In this document: in pieces, positions 26,174-37,268 of the stretch
How the letters are laid out: the number at the start of each line of letters is the position of its first letter
Numbering within the stretch: position 1 is the first letter of the stretch
Assembly (NCBI RefSeq): GCF_000621705.1
Contig: NZ_JHXO01000006.1
Span: 310,001-374,000 of the forward strand
Origin: Prolixibacter bellariivorans ATCC BAA-1284
Lineage (GTDB): Bacteria > Bacteroidota > Bacteroidia > Bacteroidales > Prolixibacteraceae
Direction: 5' to 3'
Length of the DNA: 64,000 bases
Notes under the pieces: generated by a model
What the model was told of the DNA's origin: nothing
Database searches by the model: none
Seen by the model: only the letters and a program-made list of their open reading frames with translations
Made by a program: the position numbers and the translations under genes

Positions 26174-27478
26174 ATGGAAAAAAAGAGACACTTGGAAATC
26201 AGAAGCGAAGAAGTTCAGGATATTCTTGGACGTATGCCTGCGTGGATAACACGCAACGGCACGACGCTGGTTTTTGTAGTGATTGCCTTGCTTTTTATTG
26301 GCAGCTGGTTTTTTAAGTACCCCGATATTATTACGTCTCCTATTGTTGTTACCACCGAAAATCCGCCGGCCAATATTTTAGCCCGGGTCGATGGAAAGAT
26401 TACGCAATTATATGTGAAAGACAAGGAGCATGTTGAGAAAGGGCAGCGGATTGCCTTATTGGAAAACTCGGCCAATTTCGATGATGTTCTTGATTTGGAA
26501 AAGCACTTGCGCTGGCTTGCACCTTTCTTTATCGATTTTGATTTAAAGAAGCAGACCGTTTTCAGAGATAATTACACGCTTGGAACCATTCAGACCAAGT
26601 ATACCGCATTCCTGAAATTGTATAATGATTATGTCCATTTTTCAGAGCGTAATTACTATCCCGAGAAAGTCAAGGCGCTGCAGGATCAGGTAAAAGTTTA
26701 CCGGATGTATTATGACCGGCAGTGGAGTCGTCGCAATGTAGTGGTGGAAGATTTGGGGCTGGCTGAAAAAAAGTTTAAGCGTGACTCTCTATTATATCGA
26801 AAAGGTGTTTTGTCGCTGGCTGAGTTTGAAACATCGAAACAGACGCTGCTGAATAAAAAGTACGATTTTGAAGGCGTTCGCACCACACTTGCCGAAACGC
26901 AAATGAAGATTCTGGATCTGCAGCAATCGGTTATTGATATGCAGAACAAATATGACCAGGAGGAAAAAGGGCTTCAGCTTTCGCTGGAAGAGGCTTACAA
27001 TAACCTTCGGAGTGAGATTGATGTGTGGGAGTTGAATTTCCTGATGAAAGCACCAATTGAAGGAGAAGTGACGTTTACCAAGTTCTGGAGTGTAAACCAG
27101 AATGTAAAACAAGGCGAAAATGTATTTACAATTGTACCCGATAAGCCCAGTCGTATTATTGGTAAAGTAAAATTGCAAATCCGAGGGTCCGGCAAGGTTG
27201 AGGTTGGACAACGAGTCAATATCAAGTTCGATAATTATCCTTATATGGAATATGGAATGGTTGAAGGGCGTGTTGCCAAAATTTCACTGGTTCCGAATGA
27301 TGATTACTATTCCTGCGAAGTTGATTTGCCCAACGGATTAGTAACCAATTATGGGACCAAGCTCAGTTTCAACCACGAAATTTCCGGGTCGGCCGAAATC
27401 ATCACCGAAGATCGCCGATTGTTGCAGCGACTCTTCAATCCCATCCGTTCACTCTTCCGCGAACGCGTGGCCCGATAG
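26174..27478 (+). CDS. HlyD-family membrane fusion protein
   Basis: 434 residues: short cytoplasmic N-terminus, one membrane helix (about 33-49, LVFVVIALLFIGSWFF), a lipoyl/barrel-sandwich half (ARVDGKITQLYVKDKEHVEKGQRI), a long alpha-helical hairpin (about 150-275) and the second half with MKAPIEGEVTF. It should bridge the C39 ABC exporter and an outer-membrane channel. It lies 41 nt after the exporter gene, one operon. The outer-membrane partner (TolC-like) is not in the window. Confidence 0.92.
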   Translation: MEKKRHLEIRSEEVQDILGRMPAWITRNGTTLVFVVIALLFIGSWFFKYPDIITSPIVVTTENPPANILARVDGKITQLYVKDKEHVEKGQRIALLENSANFDDVLDLEKHLRWLAPFFIDFDLKKQTVFRDNYTLGTIQTKYTAFLKLYNDYVHFSERNYYPEKVKALQDQVKVYRMYYDRQWSRRNVVVEDLGLAEKKFKRDSLLYRKGVLSLAEFETSKQTLLNKKYDFEGVRTTLAETQMKILDLQQSVIDMQNKYDQEEKGLQLSLEEAYNNLRSEIDVWELNFLMKAPIEGEVTFTKFWSVNQNVKQGENVFTIVPDKPSRIIGKVKLQIRGSGKVEVGQRVNIKFDNYPYMEYGMVEGRVAKISLVPNDDYYSCEVDLPNGLVTNYGTKLSFNHEISGSAEIITEDRRLLQRLFNPIRSLFRERVAR

Positions 27479-27571
27479 AGTGATTCCACTTCGAAAAATC
27501 CAAAATTCCTCAAAATCGCATAGATAGCGCTATTTTTTTTAGCGAAAATGTGGTTTTGTCTTGAAAATGTG

Positions 27572-27655
27572 TAATTTTGCAAACCGATTTTAGGCAGGAT
27601 CTGCGGCTGTGAAGTAATAAACAGTGCTGATTCTCCGAAAAATAATGTACCTTTG
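27572..27655 (+). promoter_or_regulatory. Candidate promoter region of the ribosomal supercluster
   Basis: Two full -7 matches lie upstream of rpsL: TAATTTTG (27572-27579) and TACCTTTG (27648-27655). Neither has a TTG at the ideal distance (ATG/GTG- and CTG-like triplets instead). The second would give a leader of about 45 nt. Which one is used cannot be told by eye. Confidence 0.45.
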
Positions 27656-27705
27656 CGAACCATTTTGTGTGCGTAAATATATTAATGTTCAAATTTTAAA
27701 CTTTT

Positions 27706-28080
27706 ATGCCTACTATTCAACAGTTAGTACGTAAAGGGAGAAAGCAGATTAAAGAGAAGAGTAAGTCTCCCGCGCTGGACGCTTGTCCGCAACGTCGTGG
27801 CGTTTGTGTACGTGTTTACACGACTACGCCAAAAAAACCGAACTCAGCAATGCGTAAAGTTGCCAGGGTAAGGTTGACCAATGGTAAAGAAGTAAACGCT
27901 TACATTCCGGGTGAAGGACACAACCTGCAGGAGCACTCAATTGTGCTGGTACGCGGTGGTCGTGTAAAAGACCTTCCAGGTGTACGTTATCACTTGATTC
28001 GTGGTGCGCTCGATACAGCCGGTGTTGAAGGCCGTACGCAGCGTCGTTCGAAGTACGGTGCCAAACGTCCGAAGAAATAA
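27706..28080 (+). CDS. rpsL: 30S ribosomal protein S12
   Basis: 124 residues, first gene of the supercluster. [14 protein letters not shown] and [13 protein letters not shown] are the decoding-centre loops. K43 and K88, the positions where streptomycin resistance changes arise, are the wild-type lysines, so a sensitive S12 is expected. It guards tRNA selection in the A site. rpsG follows after 143 nt, a rather long gap for this cluster. Confidence 0.98.
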   Translation: MPTIQQLVRKGRKQIKEKSKSPALDACPQRRGVCVRVYTTTPKKPNSAMRKVARVRLTNGKEVNAYIPGEGHNLQEHSIVLVRGGRVKDLPGVRYHLIRGALDTAGVEGRTQRRSKYGAKRPKK

Positions 28081-28223
28081 GCGATTTATTGCAGTTAATG
28101 AAATTAGTACAATTTAGTTATTTGTGTGGTGGTTTGGTTGAGTAAGGGTCTGTGCATGCAGGCTAGCAAACTGAAGACTGAACAACAGCTAATTCGAATA
28201 ACACTTAACAAGAGTAACTAAAA

Positions 28224-28700
28224 ATGAGAAAGTCAAAACCAAAGAAGAGGATACTGTTACCAGATCCGAAATTCAATGACACGCTGGTAACCCGGTTTGT
28301 AAATGACTTGATGCGTGACGGTAAAAAAACCACCGCATTCAAAATTTTCTACGATGCGCTCGCAATCGTAGATGAGCGGATGAAAGAAAACGAGCTTTCG
28401 TCTCTCGATGTCTTCAAAAAGGCCCTTCAGAACATTACTCCAATGGTAGAGGTGAAAAGTAGGCGCGTTGGAGGGGCAACCTTCCAGGTCCCGATGGAAA
28501 TTCGGGGTGAACGTAAAACGGCTATTTCGATCCGAAACCTGATTCTTTTCGCACGCAAACGCTCAGGTAAATCGATGGCGGAGAAATTGTCCGCCGAAAT
28601 CGTTGCAGCATTTAACGAAGAAGGTGGAGCTTACAAGAAGAAAGAAGATACCCACCGTATGGCAGAAGCGAACCGTGCATTTGCACACTTCCGTTTCTAA
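28224..28700 (+). CDS. rpsG: 30S ribosomal protein S7
   Basis: 158 residues. [31 protein letters not shown] and [14 protein letters not shown] are hallmark stretches; the second forms part of the beta-hairpin at the E site. S7 nucleates assembly of the 30S head by binding the 3' major domain of 16S rRNA. It is second in the str block, 57 nt before fusA. In E. coli S7 represses the str operon; no comparable site can be recognised here. Confidence 0.98.
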   Translation: MRKSKPKKRILLPDPKFNDTLVTRFVNDLMRDGKKTTAFKIFYDALAIVDERMKENELSSLDVFKKALQNITPMVEVKSRRVGGATFQVPMEIRGERKTAISIRNLILFARKRSGKSMAEKLSAEIVAAFNEEGGAYKKKEDTHRMAEANRAFAHFRF

Positions 28701-28757
28701 TCATTTGTTGCAAGGTTATAAGTAAAAGGATTCACGAATAGAGTAGTATTATTCACA

Positions 28758-30863
28758 ATGGCAAGGGATTTAAAAAATACCAGAAATATAGGCATCATGG
28801 CGCACATTGATGCCGGCAAAACCACTGCCACCGAAAGGATTTTGTTCTATACTGGTCGTACCCACCGGATTGGTGAGGTTCACGACGGTGCAGCTACAAT
28901 GGACTGGATGGAGCAGGAGCAGGAGCGTGGTATTACCATTACTTCGGCGGCTACATTTACCGAGTGGAAGTATAACGACATAATTCACCAGATTAACATC
29001 ATTGATACTCCCGGACACGTTGACTTCACTGTAGAGGTTGAGCGTTCGCTGCGTGTACTTGATGGAGCTATAGCAACCTTCTGTGCCGTTGGTGGTGTGG
29101 AAGCCCAGTCGGAAACTGTATGGCGTCAAGCTGTAAAATACGGTGTTCCGCGTATGGGATTTGTTAACAAGATGGACCGTTCGGGAGCTGACTTCTTCAA
29201 AGTTGTTGGCGAAGTGAAGGAGAAACTGGGTGCAAATCCGGTTCCGCTTCAGATTCCGATTGGTGCAGAAGAAACATTCAAAGGAGTTGTCGACCTGATT
29301 TCGATGAAAGCCATTGTATGGCACGACGAAACCATGGGGGCAGCATATGATATCGAAGAAATTCCTGCAGACATGCTTGAGCAGGCAAACGAATACCGGG
29401 AGAAACTGGTAGAAGCAGTTGCCGAACAGGATGAAGAGCTGATGGAGAAATTCTTCGAAGATTCCGATAGCATCACTGTTGAAGAATTGAACAGCGTTAT
29501 TCGTAAGGCAACCATTGCTGGCGATATCGTTCCGATGCTGTGTGGTTCTGCGTTCAAGAACAAAGGTATTCAGACATTACTGAACGCTGTTTGTGCTTTT
29601 CTGCCCAGCCCAATTGATGTTGGTGCAGTAAAAGGATTCAAGCCAGGTACCGAAGAAGTGATCATGCGTGAACCGGAAGCTTCTGAGCCGCTTACTGCGT
29701 TGGCATTTAAAATTGCTACCGATCCGTTTGTTGGCCGTCTCTGCTTTATCCGTATTTACTCAGGTACACTTGAGGCCGGTTCCTATGTAATGAATACACG
29801 TACTGGTAAGAAAGAGCGTATTTCGCGGTTGTACCAGATGCACTCCAACAAGCAGCAACCTCGTGATGCAGTAGAAGCAGGAGATATTTGTGCTGCCGTT
29901 GGTTTCAAAGATATCCGTACAGGTGATACTCTTTGTGCAGTTGATAAACCCATTTTGCTTGAATCCATTACTTTCCCGGAACCGGTTATCGGCGTTGCCG
30001 TTGAGCCGAAGACTCAGAAAGATTTGGATAAACTGTCGAATGGTTTGGCTAAACTGGCCGAAGAAGATCCGACCTTCCGGGTTAATACCGACGAAGACAG
30101 CGGACAGACAGTTATTCGTGGTATGGGTGAGTTACACCTCGAGATTATTATTGATCGTCTGAAACGTGAATTCAAGGTAGAGTGTAACCAGGGAGCACCT
30201 CAGGTTGCATACAAGGAAGCGATTACGCAATCTGTCGACCTTCGCGAGACATACAAGAAGCAGACGGGTGGTCGAGGTAAATTCGCTGATATCATCGTTA
30301 AGGTTGGTCCGGTTGACGAGGGTCAGTCAGGCTTACAATTCGTTAACGAAGTAAAAGGTGGAAACATTCCTAAAGAATATATTCCTTCGGTAGAAAAAGG
30401 TTTCAAAGACGCCATGGTAAATGGTCCGTTGGCCGGATTCCCGATTGAAAACCTGAAGGTTAATCTGCTCGATGGTTCGTTCCACCCGGTTGACTCCGAC
30501 CAGTTGTCGTTTGAGGTCGCCGGTCGCCAGGCATTTAAAAATGCCGCTTCCAAAGCGAAACCGATACTGCTGGAGCCCATCATGAAAGTGGAAATTGTTA
30601 CTCCGGATGAATATATGGGTGACATCGTTTCTGATTTGAACCGCCGGCGCGGACAGGTTGAGAGCATGGATTCCAAACTGGGTGCACGTGTTGTTAAAGC
30701 ATTGGTTCCACTTTCCGAGCAATTCGGATACGTTACCGTACTACGTACCCTGTCTTCAGGACGTGCTACCTCTTCGATGGAGTTCGCGCACTATGCCGAA
30801 GTACCGAAGAACATTGCACTGAGTGTGCTTGAGAATGTTAAAGGAAGAACAGATTTGTTATAA
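28758..30863 (+). CDS. fusA: Elongation factor G
   Basis: 701 residues, canonical EF-G. G1 AHIDAGKT (15-22), G3 DTPGHVDF (83-90) and G4 NKMD (137-140) are all intact, unlike the paralogue at 21393-23549. The domain IV loop [16 protein letters not shown] and [15 protein letters not shown] are normal. It drives translocation by GTP hydrolysis. Position between rpsG and rpsJ without tuf is the Bacteroidota arrangement. I see no obvious fusidic-acid-resistance change, but this was not checked residue by residue. Confidence 0.98.
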   Translation: MARDLKNTRNIGIMAHIDAGKTTATERILFYTGRTHRIGEVHDGAATMDWMEQEQERGITITSAATFTEWKYNDIIHQINIIDTPGHVDFTVEVERSLRVLDGAIATFCAVGGVEAQSETVWRQAVKYGVPRMGFVNKMDRSGADFFKVVGEVKEKLGANPVPLQIPIGAEETFKGVVDLISMKAIVWHDETMGAAYDIEEIPADMLEQANEYREKLVEAVAEQDEELMEKFFEDSDSITVEELNSVIRKATIAGDIVPMLCGSAFKNKGIQTLLNAVCAFLPSPIDVGAVKGFKPGTEEVIMREPEASEPLTALAFKIATDPFVGRLCFIRIYSGTLEAGSYVMNTRTGKKERISRLYQMHSNKQQPRDAVEAGDICAAVGFKDIRTGDTLCAVDKPILLESITFPEPVIGVAVEPKTQKDLDKLSNGLAKLAEEDPTFRVNTDEDSGQTVIRGMGELHLEIIIDRLKREFKVECNQGAPQVAYKEAITQSVDLRETYKKQTGGRGKFADIIVKVGPVDEGQSGLQFVNEVKGGNIPKEYIPSVEKGFKDAMVNGPLAGFPIENLKVNLLDGSFHPVDSDQLSFEVAGRQAFKNAASKAKPILLEPIMKVEIVTPDEYMGDIVSDLNRRRGQVESMDSKLGARVVKALVPLSEQFGYVTVLRTLSSGRATSSMEFAHYAEVPKNIALSVLENVKGRTDLL

Positions 30864-30889
30864 TATAATTGCTGTAATACGTTCTTATC

Positions 30890-31195
30890 ATGAGTCAAAA
30901 AATTCGGATAAAGCTGAAATCTTACGATCATAATCTGGTCGACAAGTCAGCAGAAAAGATCGTGAAGACAGTGAAGACCACCGGAGCAGTGGTTAGCGGT
31001 CCTATACCGTTGCCTACTCATCGTCGCGTTTTTACTGTATTGCGGTCAACCTTCGTAAATAAGAAATCGAGGGAGCAGTTTGAATTGTCGTCCTACAAGA
31101 GGTTGATCGACATTTATAGTTCAACTGCTAAAACAATTGATGCCCTGATGAAGCTCGAGCTTCCCAGTGGTGTTGAGGTTGAAATTAAAGTTTGA
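30890..31195 (+). CDS. rpsJ: 30S ribosomal protein S10
   Basis: 101 residues, first gene of the S10 block, 26 nt after fusA, so str and S10 are merged into one unit. [32 protein letters not shown] and KSREQFE are typical. S10 sits in the 30S head and also works as NusE in transcription antitermination. The gap to rplC is 22 nt. Confidence 0.98.
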   Translation: MSQKIRIKLKSYDHNLVDKSAEKIVKTVKTTGAVVSGPIPLPTHRRVFTVLRSTFVNKKSREQFELSSYKRLIDIYSSTAKTIDALMKLELPSGVEVEIKV

Positions 31196-31217
31196 TAAAA
31201 GCTTAAAGCAAGTAGAA

Positions 31218-31835
31218 ATGCCAGGATTAATTGGAAAGAAAATCGGAATGACTTCCGTATTCAGTGTTGAGGGGAAAAACATCCCATGCACTGTGATTGA
31301 GGCTGGTCCCTGTGTTGTTACCCAGGTTAAGACCATCGAAACCGATGGTTATGAAGCAATTCAGCTGGGTTTTCAGGACAAAAAGGAAAAGCACAGCACG
31401 AAAGCTGAACTAGGTCATGCTAAAAAGGCCGGTACCAGCCCAAAACGTAAAGTAATCGAATTCAAAGGATTCGATGAAGGACTCAAGCTTGGCGATACCG
31501 TAACTGTTGACATTATCCAGGAAGAAAGCTGGGTCGATATCTCGGGTATCTCAAAAGGTAAAGGTTTTCAAGGGGTAGTTAAGCGTCATGGTTTTGGCGG
31601 TGTTGGACAGTCCACACACGGCCAGCACAACCGCTTGCGCGCACCGGGTTCTATCGGAGCTGCTTCTTACCCTGCACGTGTATTCAAAGGTCTGCGTATG
31701 GCCGGACGTGACGGAGGTAAGACGGTAACAGTAGAGAACCTGAAAGTGCTAAAGGTTATCCCTGAGAAAAATCTCTTGATTGTTAAAGGTTCCGTACCCG
31801 GAGCCAAAGGTTCATACTTAATCGTTGCACAGTAA
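31218..31835 (+). CDS. rplC: 50S ribosomal protein L3
   Basis: 205 residues from the ATG giving [16 protein letters not shown], the family's usual start; an in-frame codon at 31167 would overlap rpsJ and add 17 unlikely residues. [23 protein letters not shown] is the loop that reaches the peptidyl-transferase centre. L3 initiates 50S assembly at the 3' end of 23S rRNA. Its stop codon overlaps the rplD start by one base (TAATG). Confidence 0.98.
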   Translation: MPGLIGKKIGMTSVFSVEGKNIPCTVIEAGPCVVTQVKTIETDGYEAIQLGFQDKKEKHSTKAELGHAKKAGTSPKRKVIEFKGFDEGLKLGDTVTVDIIQEESWVDISGISKGKGFQGVVKRHGFGGVGQSTHGQHNRLRAPGSIGAASYPARVFKGLRMAGRDGGKTVTVENLKVLKVIPEKNLLIVKGSVPGAKGSYLIVAQ

Positions 31836-32464
31836 TGGAAATTGCAATCTTAAATACAGCAGGAAAAGAAACCGGAAGAAGCATAGAGTTGGTTGATTCT
31901 ATCTATGCTGTTGAACCTAGCGATCACGCCATTTACCTTGATGTAAAACAGTACCTGGCCAATCAGCGTCAGGGTACCCACAAATCGAAGGAACGTGGTG
32001 AGATTACCGGTTCGACCCGTAAACTGAAAAAGCAAAAAGGTACTGGTACCGCGCGTGCCGGTAGCATTAAGTCACCCATTTTCCGTGGCGGAGGTCGTGT
32101 TTTCGGACCGCAGCCTCGCAACTATGGTTTCAAGCTGAACAAAAAGCTGAAAACCTTGGCCCGGAAATCGGCTCTGAGTTATAAAGCCAAGAGCAATGAT
32201 ATTCTCGTTATGGAGGACTTCAACTTCGAAGGACCCAAAACCAAAGAATTTGTTGCCATTCAGAACAATCTGCAAGTGGCTGATAAAAAGTCGTTGATTG
32301 TTTTATCTGAAGCAAATAAAAACATATATTTGTCATCCAGAAATTTACAGAATGCCGAAGTTGTAACTGCTTCTGAATTAAGCACCTATAAAATTATGCG
32401 TGCAAAGAAAGTGGTTTTCGTGGAGAGTTCTGTGAAGGCAATGGAGGAAATGTTTAAGATTTAA
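31835..32464 (+). CDS. rplD: 50S ribosomal protein L4
   Basis: 209 residues. The loop [26 protein letters not shown] enters the nascent-peptide tunnel and is where macrolide-resistance changes arise in other bacteria; it looks unaltered. L4 also represses the S10 operon in E. coli, but no such leader can be recognised here. One-base overlap with rplC suggests coupled translation. Confidence 0.98.
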   Translation: MEIAILNTAGKETGRSIELVDSIYAVEPSDHAIYLDVKQYLANQRQGTHKSKERGEITGSTRKLKKQKGTGTARAGSIKSPIFRGGGRVFGPQPRNYGFKLNKKLKTLARKSALSYKAKSNDILVMEDFNFEGPKTKEFVAIQNNLQVADKKSLIVLSEANKNIYLSSRNLQNAEVVTASELSTYKIMRAKKVVFVESSVKAMEEMFKI

Positions 32465-32472
32465 CGCTAAAA

Positions 32473-32769
32473 ATGATGGTTGATATTCTGATTCGCCCCA
32501 TTGTAACCGAAAAAATGACGGACCAGGCGGAAACGTTTAACCGCTTCGGTTTTGTTGTTGATCGCAGGGCAAATAAACAGCAGATTAAAAAGGCTGTAGA
32601 AGATCTCTATGGCGTTAAGGTTGCCTCCGTAAACACCATGGTCTATCCGGGTAAAGCCAAATCACGCTTTACTAAAAGTGGTGTTCTGACTGGTAAGACC
32701 AACTCGTATAAAAAGGCAATCGTTACTTTGGTAGAAGGTGACACTATTGATTTTTACAGCAATATCTAA
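32473..32769 (+). CDS. rplW: 50S ribosomal protein L23
   Basis: 98 residues. It starts with two methionines, DILIRPIVTEKMT being the conserved start; KKAVEDLYGVKVASVNTM follows. L23 stands at the tunnel exit and docks trigger factor and SRP. It follows rplD by 8 nt. Confidence 0.97.
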   Translation: MMVDILIRPIVTEKMTDQAETFNRFGFVVDRRANKQQIKKAVEDLYGVKVASVNTMVYPGKAKSRFTKSGVLTGKTNSYKKAIVTLVEGDTIDFYSNI

Positions 32770-32777
32770 ATTAAGAG

Positions 32778-33602
32778 ATGGCAGTTAGAAAATTAAAACC
32801 TGTAACACCGGGTCAAAGGCACAAAATTATTGGTGCCTTTGATACCGTTACGACAGACACACCTGAGAAATCATTGTTAAGGCCCATTAAAAAAACCGGT
32901 GGGCGTAATAACACCGGTAAGATGACAATGAGGTATATAGGTGGCGGGCATAAGCGGAAGTACCGTGTTATCGACTTTAAGCGCGATAAGGATGGTATTC
33001 CCGCTAAAGTGCAATCTGTACAGTACGATCCAAATCGTACCGCACGTATTGCGCTGTTGGTTTATGCTGATGGAGAAAAACGTTACATCCTCGCCCCGAA
33101 CGGTCTTCGTGAAGGCCAAACCGTTATTTCGGGGGATAGCGTAGCTCCAGAAGTTGGAAATGCCCTTCCGTTAGCCAAAATACCTTTGGGTACCATCGTT
33201 CACAACATTGAGTTGCAACCCGGACAAGGCGGCGTCATGGCTCGTTCGGCTGGTTCGTATGCGCAACTTACTTCCCGTGAAGGAAGGTACGTAATTGTCA
33301 AATTACCTTCAGGCGAATCCCGTATGGTTCTTACTGCTTGCCGTGCAACGGTAGGTACAGTTGGAAACACCGATCATGCGCTTGAAAGATCAGGTAAAGC
33401 CGGTCGAAGCCGCTGGCTTGGTCGTCGTCCGCGAGTACGCGGTGTAGCTATGAACCCAGTCGATCACCCAATGGGTGGTGGAGAAGGACGCTCTTCGGGT
33501 GGACACCCGCGGTCGCGTAAAGGCGTTCTGGCTAAGGGTTATAAAACCCGCGCTAAGAAGAAGGCTTCGAATAAGTACATTGTTGAACGTAGGAAAAAGT
33601 AA
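32778..33602 (+). CDS. rplB: 50S ribosomal protein L2
   Basis: 274 residues. [23 protein letters not shown] near the N-terminus and [21 protein letters not shown] near the C-terminus are diagnostic; the latter contains the histidine needed for peptidyl transfer. L2 bridges the subunits and supports the peptidyl-transferase centre. It lies 8 nt after rplW and 9 nt before rpsS. Confidence 0.98.
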   Translation: MAVRKLKPVTPGQRHKIIGAFDTVTTDTPEKSLLRPIKKTGGRNNTGKMTMRYIGGGHKRKYRVIDFKRDKDGIPAKVQSVQYDPNRTARIALLVYADGEKRYILAPNGLREGQTVISGDSVAPEVGNALPLAKIPLGTIVHNIELQPGQGGVMARSAGSYAQLTSREGRYVIVKLPSGESRMVLTACRATVGTVGNTDHALERSGKAGRSRWLGRRPRVRGVAMNPVDHPMGGGEGRSSGGHPRSRKGVLAKGYKTRAKKKASNKYIVERRKK

Positions 33603-33611
33603 TCATCGATT

Positions 33612-33881
33612 ATGAGCCGTTCGCTTAAAAAAGGCCCTTTTATCGACTTTAAATTGGAAAAAAAGGTTCTCGCCATGAATGAAGGCGGGAAGAAGTCGGT
33701 AATCAAAACGTGGGCCAGACATTCCATGATTTCACCTGATTTTGTAGGCCATACCATCGCTGTTCACAACGGAAACAAGTTTATCCCTGTTTATGTAACT
33801 GAGAACATGGTTGGTCACAAATTGGGAGAATTTGCACCTACACGTACCTTCCGGGGTCATGGTGGAAACAAAAAGAGATAA
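33612..33881 (+). CDS. rpsS: 30S ribosomal protein S19
   Basis: 89 residues. [19 protein letters not shown] and [29 protein letters not shown] are characteristic. S19 works with S13 in the 30S head near the A-site tRNA. The gap to rplV is 44 nt, one of the larger ones in the block. Confidence 0.98.
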   Translation: MSRSLKKGPFIDFKLEKKVLAMNEGGKKSVIKTWARHSMISPDFVGHTIAVHNGNKFIPVYVTENMVGHKLGEFAPTRTFRGHGGNKKR

Positions 33882-33925
33882 GCCACACCCACGGTAATGT
33901 TAAAAAGTAGTAAAAAGTACTAACG

Positions 33926-34342
33926 ATGGGTTCAAGAAAAAGAAAGAGCGCTGAATTGCTCAAAGAAGCAAAAAAACAACAATATCAGGCCGTTCTGCGC
34001 AATTGTCCCACTTCGCCGCGTAAAATGCGTCTTGTCGCTGATATGATCCGCGGCATGGAGGTGAATCATGCTCTGGACGTCCTGAAGTTCTCGTCAAAGG
34101 ATGCCGCTCGCCCGGTTGAAAAACTATTGCTTTCAGCTATCGCGAACTGGCAGGCCAAAAACGAAGGCGTAAGGATTGAAGAAAGTAATCTTTACGTGTC
34201 GGAAGTGTTCGTTGATTCGGCACGTATTCTGAAACGTTTGCGCCCGGCACCTCAGGGTCGTGCGCACCGTATCCGGAAACGTTCGAACCATGTAACTCTC
34301 CGTCTGGACAGTAAGAATGTTGTTGAAGAAATTTCTAAATAA
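33926..34342 (+). CDS. rplV: 50S ribosomal protein L22
   Basis: 138 residues. A Lys-rich N-terminal segment (about 1-20) precedes the family core: [20 protein letters not shown] and the extended loop ending [20 protein letters not shown], which lines the peptide tunnel opposite L4. The protein is some 25 residues longer than in E. coli because of the N-terminal extension. Confidence 0.97.
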   Translation: MGSRKRKSAELLKEAKKQQYQAVLRNCPTSPRKMRLVADMIRGMEVNHALDVLKFSSKDAARPVEKLLLSAIANWQAKNEGVRIEESNLYVSEVFVDSARILKRLRPAPQGRAHRIRKRSNHVTLRLDSKNVVEEISK

Positions 34343-34348
34343 TAATAC

Positions 34349-35068
34349 ATGGGACAAAAAGTAAATCCGATATCTAATAGGCTTGGAATCATCAAAGGAT
34401 GGGATTCCAACTGGTTCGGAGGTGATAACTATGGTGACAAACTGGTCGAAGACCACAAACTGCGGGAATATCTTTCTGCACGTTTGGCTAAAGCAAGCAT
34501 TTCGAAGATTATCATCGAGCGCACGCTGAAGCTCATCACTATCACAATCCATACCTCAAGGCCCGGTATTATTATTGGTAAAGGTGGTCAGGAAGTCGAC
34601 AAATTGAAAGAGGAGTTGAAGAAGATCACCAAGAAGGAAGTTCAGATCAACATCTTCGAGATTAAACGTCCTGAACTCGACGCTCGCATCGTCGCTAATA
34701 ATATCGCACGCCAGGTAGAAGGCAAAATTGCCTACCGCCGCGCCGTTAAAATGTCGATTGCTTCCGCTATGCGAATGGGAGCAGAAGGTATTAAAGTGCA
34801 GGTTTCCGGTCGTTTGAACGGTGCTGAAATGGCTCGTTCAGAAATGTATAAAGATGGCCGTACACCCTTGCACACCCTTCGTGCCGACATTGACTACGCC
34901 CTTGGAGAAGCTTTAACCAAAACCGGTTTAATCGGTGTAAAGGTTTGGATCTGCAAAGGAGAAGTTTATGGCAAACGCGACTTGTCGCCAAACGTTGGTC
35001 AATCAAAAGGACCAAGTGGACGCGGTGGCAAGCAAGGTGGCGGAGCCAGGAAGCAGCGTAGGAAATAA
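34349..35068 (+). CDS. rpsC: 30S ribosomal protein S3
   Basis: 239 residues. [20 protein letters not shown] is the family start; the KH RNA-binding motif is [18 protein letters not shown]. The C-terminal half has [12 protein letters not shown]. The tail is basic ([14 protein letters not shown]). S3 lies at the mRNA entry site and takes part in mRNA helicase action. 34 nt separate it from rplP. Confidence 0.98.
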   Translation: MGQKVNPISNRLGIIKGWDSNWFGGDNYGDKLVEDHKLREYLSARLAKASISKIIIERTLKLITITIHTSRPGIIIGKGGQEVDKLKEELKKITKKEVQINIFEIKRPELDARIVANNIARQVEGKIAYRRAVKMSIASAMRMGAEGIKVQVSGRLNGAEMARSEMYKDGRTPLHTLRADIDYALGEALTKTGLIGVKVWICKGEVYGKRDLSPNVGQSKGPSGRGGKQGGGARKQRRK

Positions 35069-35102
35069 TTAAGTCTGTTAACCATCGAGAAAGTTAAAAA
35101 AG

Positions 35103-35537
35103 ATGTTACAGCCAAAAAAAGTAAAGTTCAGAAGAGTACAAAAGGGACGGATGAAGGGGAATGCCCAACGCGGTAATCAGCTTTCATTTGGAACCTTTGG
35201 TATTAAATCCCTGGAATCAGCATGGATTACCGGCCGTCAGATAGAGGCAGCCAGGGTAGCGGTAACCCGCCACATGCAGCGTCAGGGACAGATTTGGATC
35301 CGAATTTTTCCAGATAAACCGATTACCAAGAAGCCTGCAGAGGTTCGTATGGGTAAAGGTAAAGGAGCTCCTGAAGCATTTGTCGCACCCGTTACTCCAG
35401 GAAGAATCCTGATTGAAGTTGACGGTGTTCCGTTCGATCTCGCGAAGGAAGCATTGCGCCTGGCAGCACAAAAATTGCCAGTGACGACCAAATTTGTTAT
35501 TCGACGCGATTTTGTAGAATCTTCAATTACTGAGTAA
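35103..35537 (+). CDS. rplP: 50S ribosomal protein L16
   Basis: 144 residues. [41 protein letters not shown] and [16 protein letters not shown] are typical. L16 is a late-assembly protein that positions A-site tRNA near the peptidyl-transferase centre. The stop overlaps the rpmC start by one base. Confidence 0.98.
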   Translation: MLQPKKVKFRRVQKGRMKGNAQRGNQLSFGTFGIKSLESAWITGRQIEAARVAVTRHMQRQGQIWIRIFPDKPITKKPAEVRMGKGKGAPEAFVAPVTPGRILIEVDGVPFDLAKEALRLAAQKLPVTTKFVIRRDFVESSITE

Positions 35538-35734
35538 TGAAAACTTCTGAGATCAGAGAGTTAACCACAGCGGAAATCGTTGAGAAGATCGATAACGCGA
35601 ATGAAGAGTTGGTTCGGATGAAAATGAATCATGCCGTGAGCCCGCTTGATAATCCGTTAAGAATTCGCCATACCCGCAGAGATATTGCTCGTTTGCAAAC
35701 AGAACTGCGGAAACGTCAACTTGAAGAAAAATAA
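35537..35734 (+). CDS. rpmC: 50S ribosomal protein L29
   Basis: 65 residues, two helices. [18 protein letters not shown] and the conserved [19 protein letters not shown]. It sits next to L23 at the tunnel exit. One-base overlap with rplP, 8 nt before rpsQ. Confidence 0.97.
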   Translation: MKTSEIRELTTAEIVEKIDNANEELVRMKMNHAVSPLDNPLRIRHTRRDIARLQTELRKRQLEEK

Positions 35735-35742
35735 ATTAGACA

Positions 35743-36000
35743 ATGGAAACAAGAAATCTTCGGAAAGAGCGTATCGGCGTTGTCGTTAGCAATAAGATGG
35801 ATAAAACCATTGTCGTTGCAGAAAAGCGTAAGGTTAAACATCCTATGTATGGGAAGTTTGTGAATAAAACCAGCAAATTTTATGCACACGACGAAGCTAA
35901 TACCTGCAACATTGGCGATACCGTAAAAATTATGGAAACCCGTCCACTGTCGAAAAACAAGGGATGGAGACTAGTTGAAATTTTAGAAAGAGCTAAGTAA
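35743..36000 (+). CDS. rpsQ: 30S ribosomal protein S17
   Basis: 85 residues, OB fold. [30 protein letters not shown] and [18 protein letters not shown] are diagnostic. It binds 16S rRNA early in assembly. It starts 8 nt after rpmC and ends 2 nt before rplN. Confidence 0.98.
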   Translation: METRNLRKERIGVVVSNKMDKTIVVAEKRKVKHPMYGKFVNKTSKFYAHDEANTCNIGDTVKIMETRPLSKNKGWRLVEILERAK

Positions 36001-36002
36001 CC

Positions 36003-36368
36003 ATGATACAGCAAGAAACACGTTGTACAGTTGCCGATAACAGCGGAGCAAAGGAAGCTTTGGTCATTCGCGTTTTAGGCGGTACCCGCAAGCGTTATGC
36101 CTCTTTGGGTGACAAAGTGGTGGTAACGGTTAAGAACGCTCTTCCTGGCAGCGACTTGAAAAAAGGGACTGTTTCGAAGGCTGTTGTTGTTCGTACGCGG
36201 AAAGAAGTGCGCCGTCAGGATGGCTCATACATTCGCTTCGATGACAATGCAGTTGTGTTGCTCAGTGCAACCGGCGAAATGCGTGGAACCCGTATTTTCG
36301 GTCCCGTTGCCCGCGAACTGCGTGACAGCCACATGAAAATTGTCTCTTTGGCACCTGAAGTACTTTAA
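36003..36368 (+). CDS. rplN: 50S ribosomal protein L14
   Basis: 121 residues. [42 protein letters not shown] and [13 protein letters not shown] match the family throughout. L14 forms an intersubunit bridge and is the landing site of the silencing factor RsfS. It starts 2 nt after rpsQ. Confidence 0.98.
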   Translation: MIQQETRCTVADNSGAKEALVIRVLGGTRKRYASLGDKVVVTVKNALPGSDLKKGTVSKAVVVRTRKEVRRQDGSYIRFDDNAVVLLSATGEMRGTRIFGPVARELRDSHMKIVSLAPEVL

Positions 36369-36382
36369 AAAGATTCAGAACA

Positions 36383-36706
36383 ATGCAGAAAAAGTTACAT
36401 ATCAAAAAAGGGGATAGCGTAGTGGTAATATCCGGCAACTCCAAAGGGCAGCAAGGAAAAGTGCTCGAGGTAATCCGGGAGAAAGACCGCGCCATCGTCG
36501 AGGGAGTCAATCTGGTGTCGAAACACACCAAACCCAATGCAGAAAATCCACAGGGCGGAATTTTGAAACAGGAAGCCCCGGTGCATATTTCCAACCTGAT
36601 GTTGGTTGATCCTGCAAACGGTAAGCGGACTCGCATTGGCCGTCGCCTGAACGACAAAGGAAAATTAGTACGTTATTCGAAAAAATCAGGAGAGGAGATT
36701 AAGTAA
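36383..36706 (+). CDS. rplX: 50S ribosomal protein L24
   Basis: 107 residues with an N-terminal KOW motif: [38 protein letters not shown] follows. L24 starts 50S assembly and lies by the tunnel exit. The stop codon overlaps the rplE start by one base (TAATG). Confidence 0.98.
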   Translation: MQKKLHIKKGDSVVVISGNSKGQQGKVLEVIREKDRAIVEGVNLVSKHTKPNAENPQGGILKQEAPVHISNLMLVDPANGKRTRIGRRLNDKGKLVRYSKKSGEEIK

Positions 36707-37263
36707 TGGATTACGTACCTACACTAAAGAACAAGTACCGAGAAGAAATCGTACCTGCTTTGCAGAAGGAATTTGGTTATAGTTCCATCATGCAGGTTCC
36801 GAAACTCGAGAAAATTATCATCAACCAGGGAGTTGGTGCCGCTATTGCCGATAAGAAACTCATTGAGGTTGCAGTCGAAGAATTGTCTGCAATTACCGGT
36901 CAAAAAGCTGTTACTACCAATTCAAAGAAGGATATTTCGAATTTCAAACTGCGTAAGAAAATGCCGATTGGAGTTCGTGTAACCCTGCGCCGCGAGCGGA
37001 TGTATGAATTTCTTGATCGTTTGATTTGTGTTGCCCTGCCGCGTATCCGCGACTTCAAAGGGATTAACGACAAATTCGACGGACGTGGAAATTATACCCT
37101 TGGTGTAACGGAGCAGATTATCTTCCCTGAGATTGTTCTCGATAAGGTAACCAAGATTAACGGGTATAATATTACATTCGTTACTTCGGCTGATACCGAT
37201 GAAGAAGGATATGCATTGCTTCGCGCATTTGGTATCCCGTTTAAAAACGCTAAAAAGAATTAA
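36706..37263 (+). CDS. rplE: 50S ribosomal protein L5
   Basis: 185 residues. [39 protein letters not shown] and [28 protein letters not shown] are the family blocks. It anchors 5S rRNA in the central protuberance and contacts P-site tRNA. It is coupled to rplX by a one-base overlap; rpsN follows after 5 nt. Confidence 0.98.
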   Translation: MDYVPTLKNKYREEIVPALQKEFGYSSIMQVPKLEKIIINQGVGAAIADKKLIEVAVEELSAITGQKAVTTNSKKDISNFKLRKKMPIGVRVTLRRERMYEFLDRLICVALPRIRDFKGINDKFDGRGNYTLGVTEQIIFPEIVLDKVTKINGYNITFVTSADTDEEGYALLRAFGIPFKNAKKN

Positions 37264-37268
37264 AGGAT

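Noticed and set aside
27519-27546. TAGCGCTA followed by a T run as terminator of the ABC/HlyD operon
   Set aside because: The palindrome is only 8 nt with no usable loop; the 5-bp CGCTA/TAGCG alternative is too weak to report as a terminator.
28081-28223. 143-nt gap between rpsL and rpsG as a tRNA or RNA gene
   Set aside because: No cloverleaf, no terminator and no TTCGAATCC-type arm is visible; I treat it as a spacer.
31167-31217. 17-residue N-terminal extension of L3
   Set aside because: It would overlap the end of rpsJ, and the family start MPGLIGKK is at the ATG at 31218.
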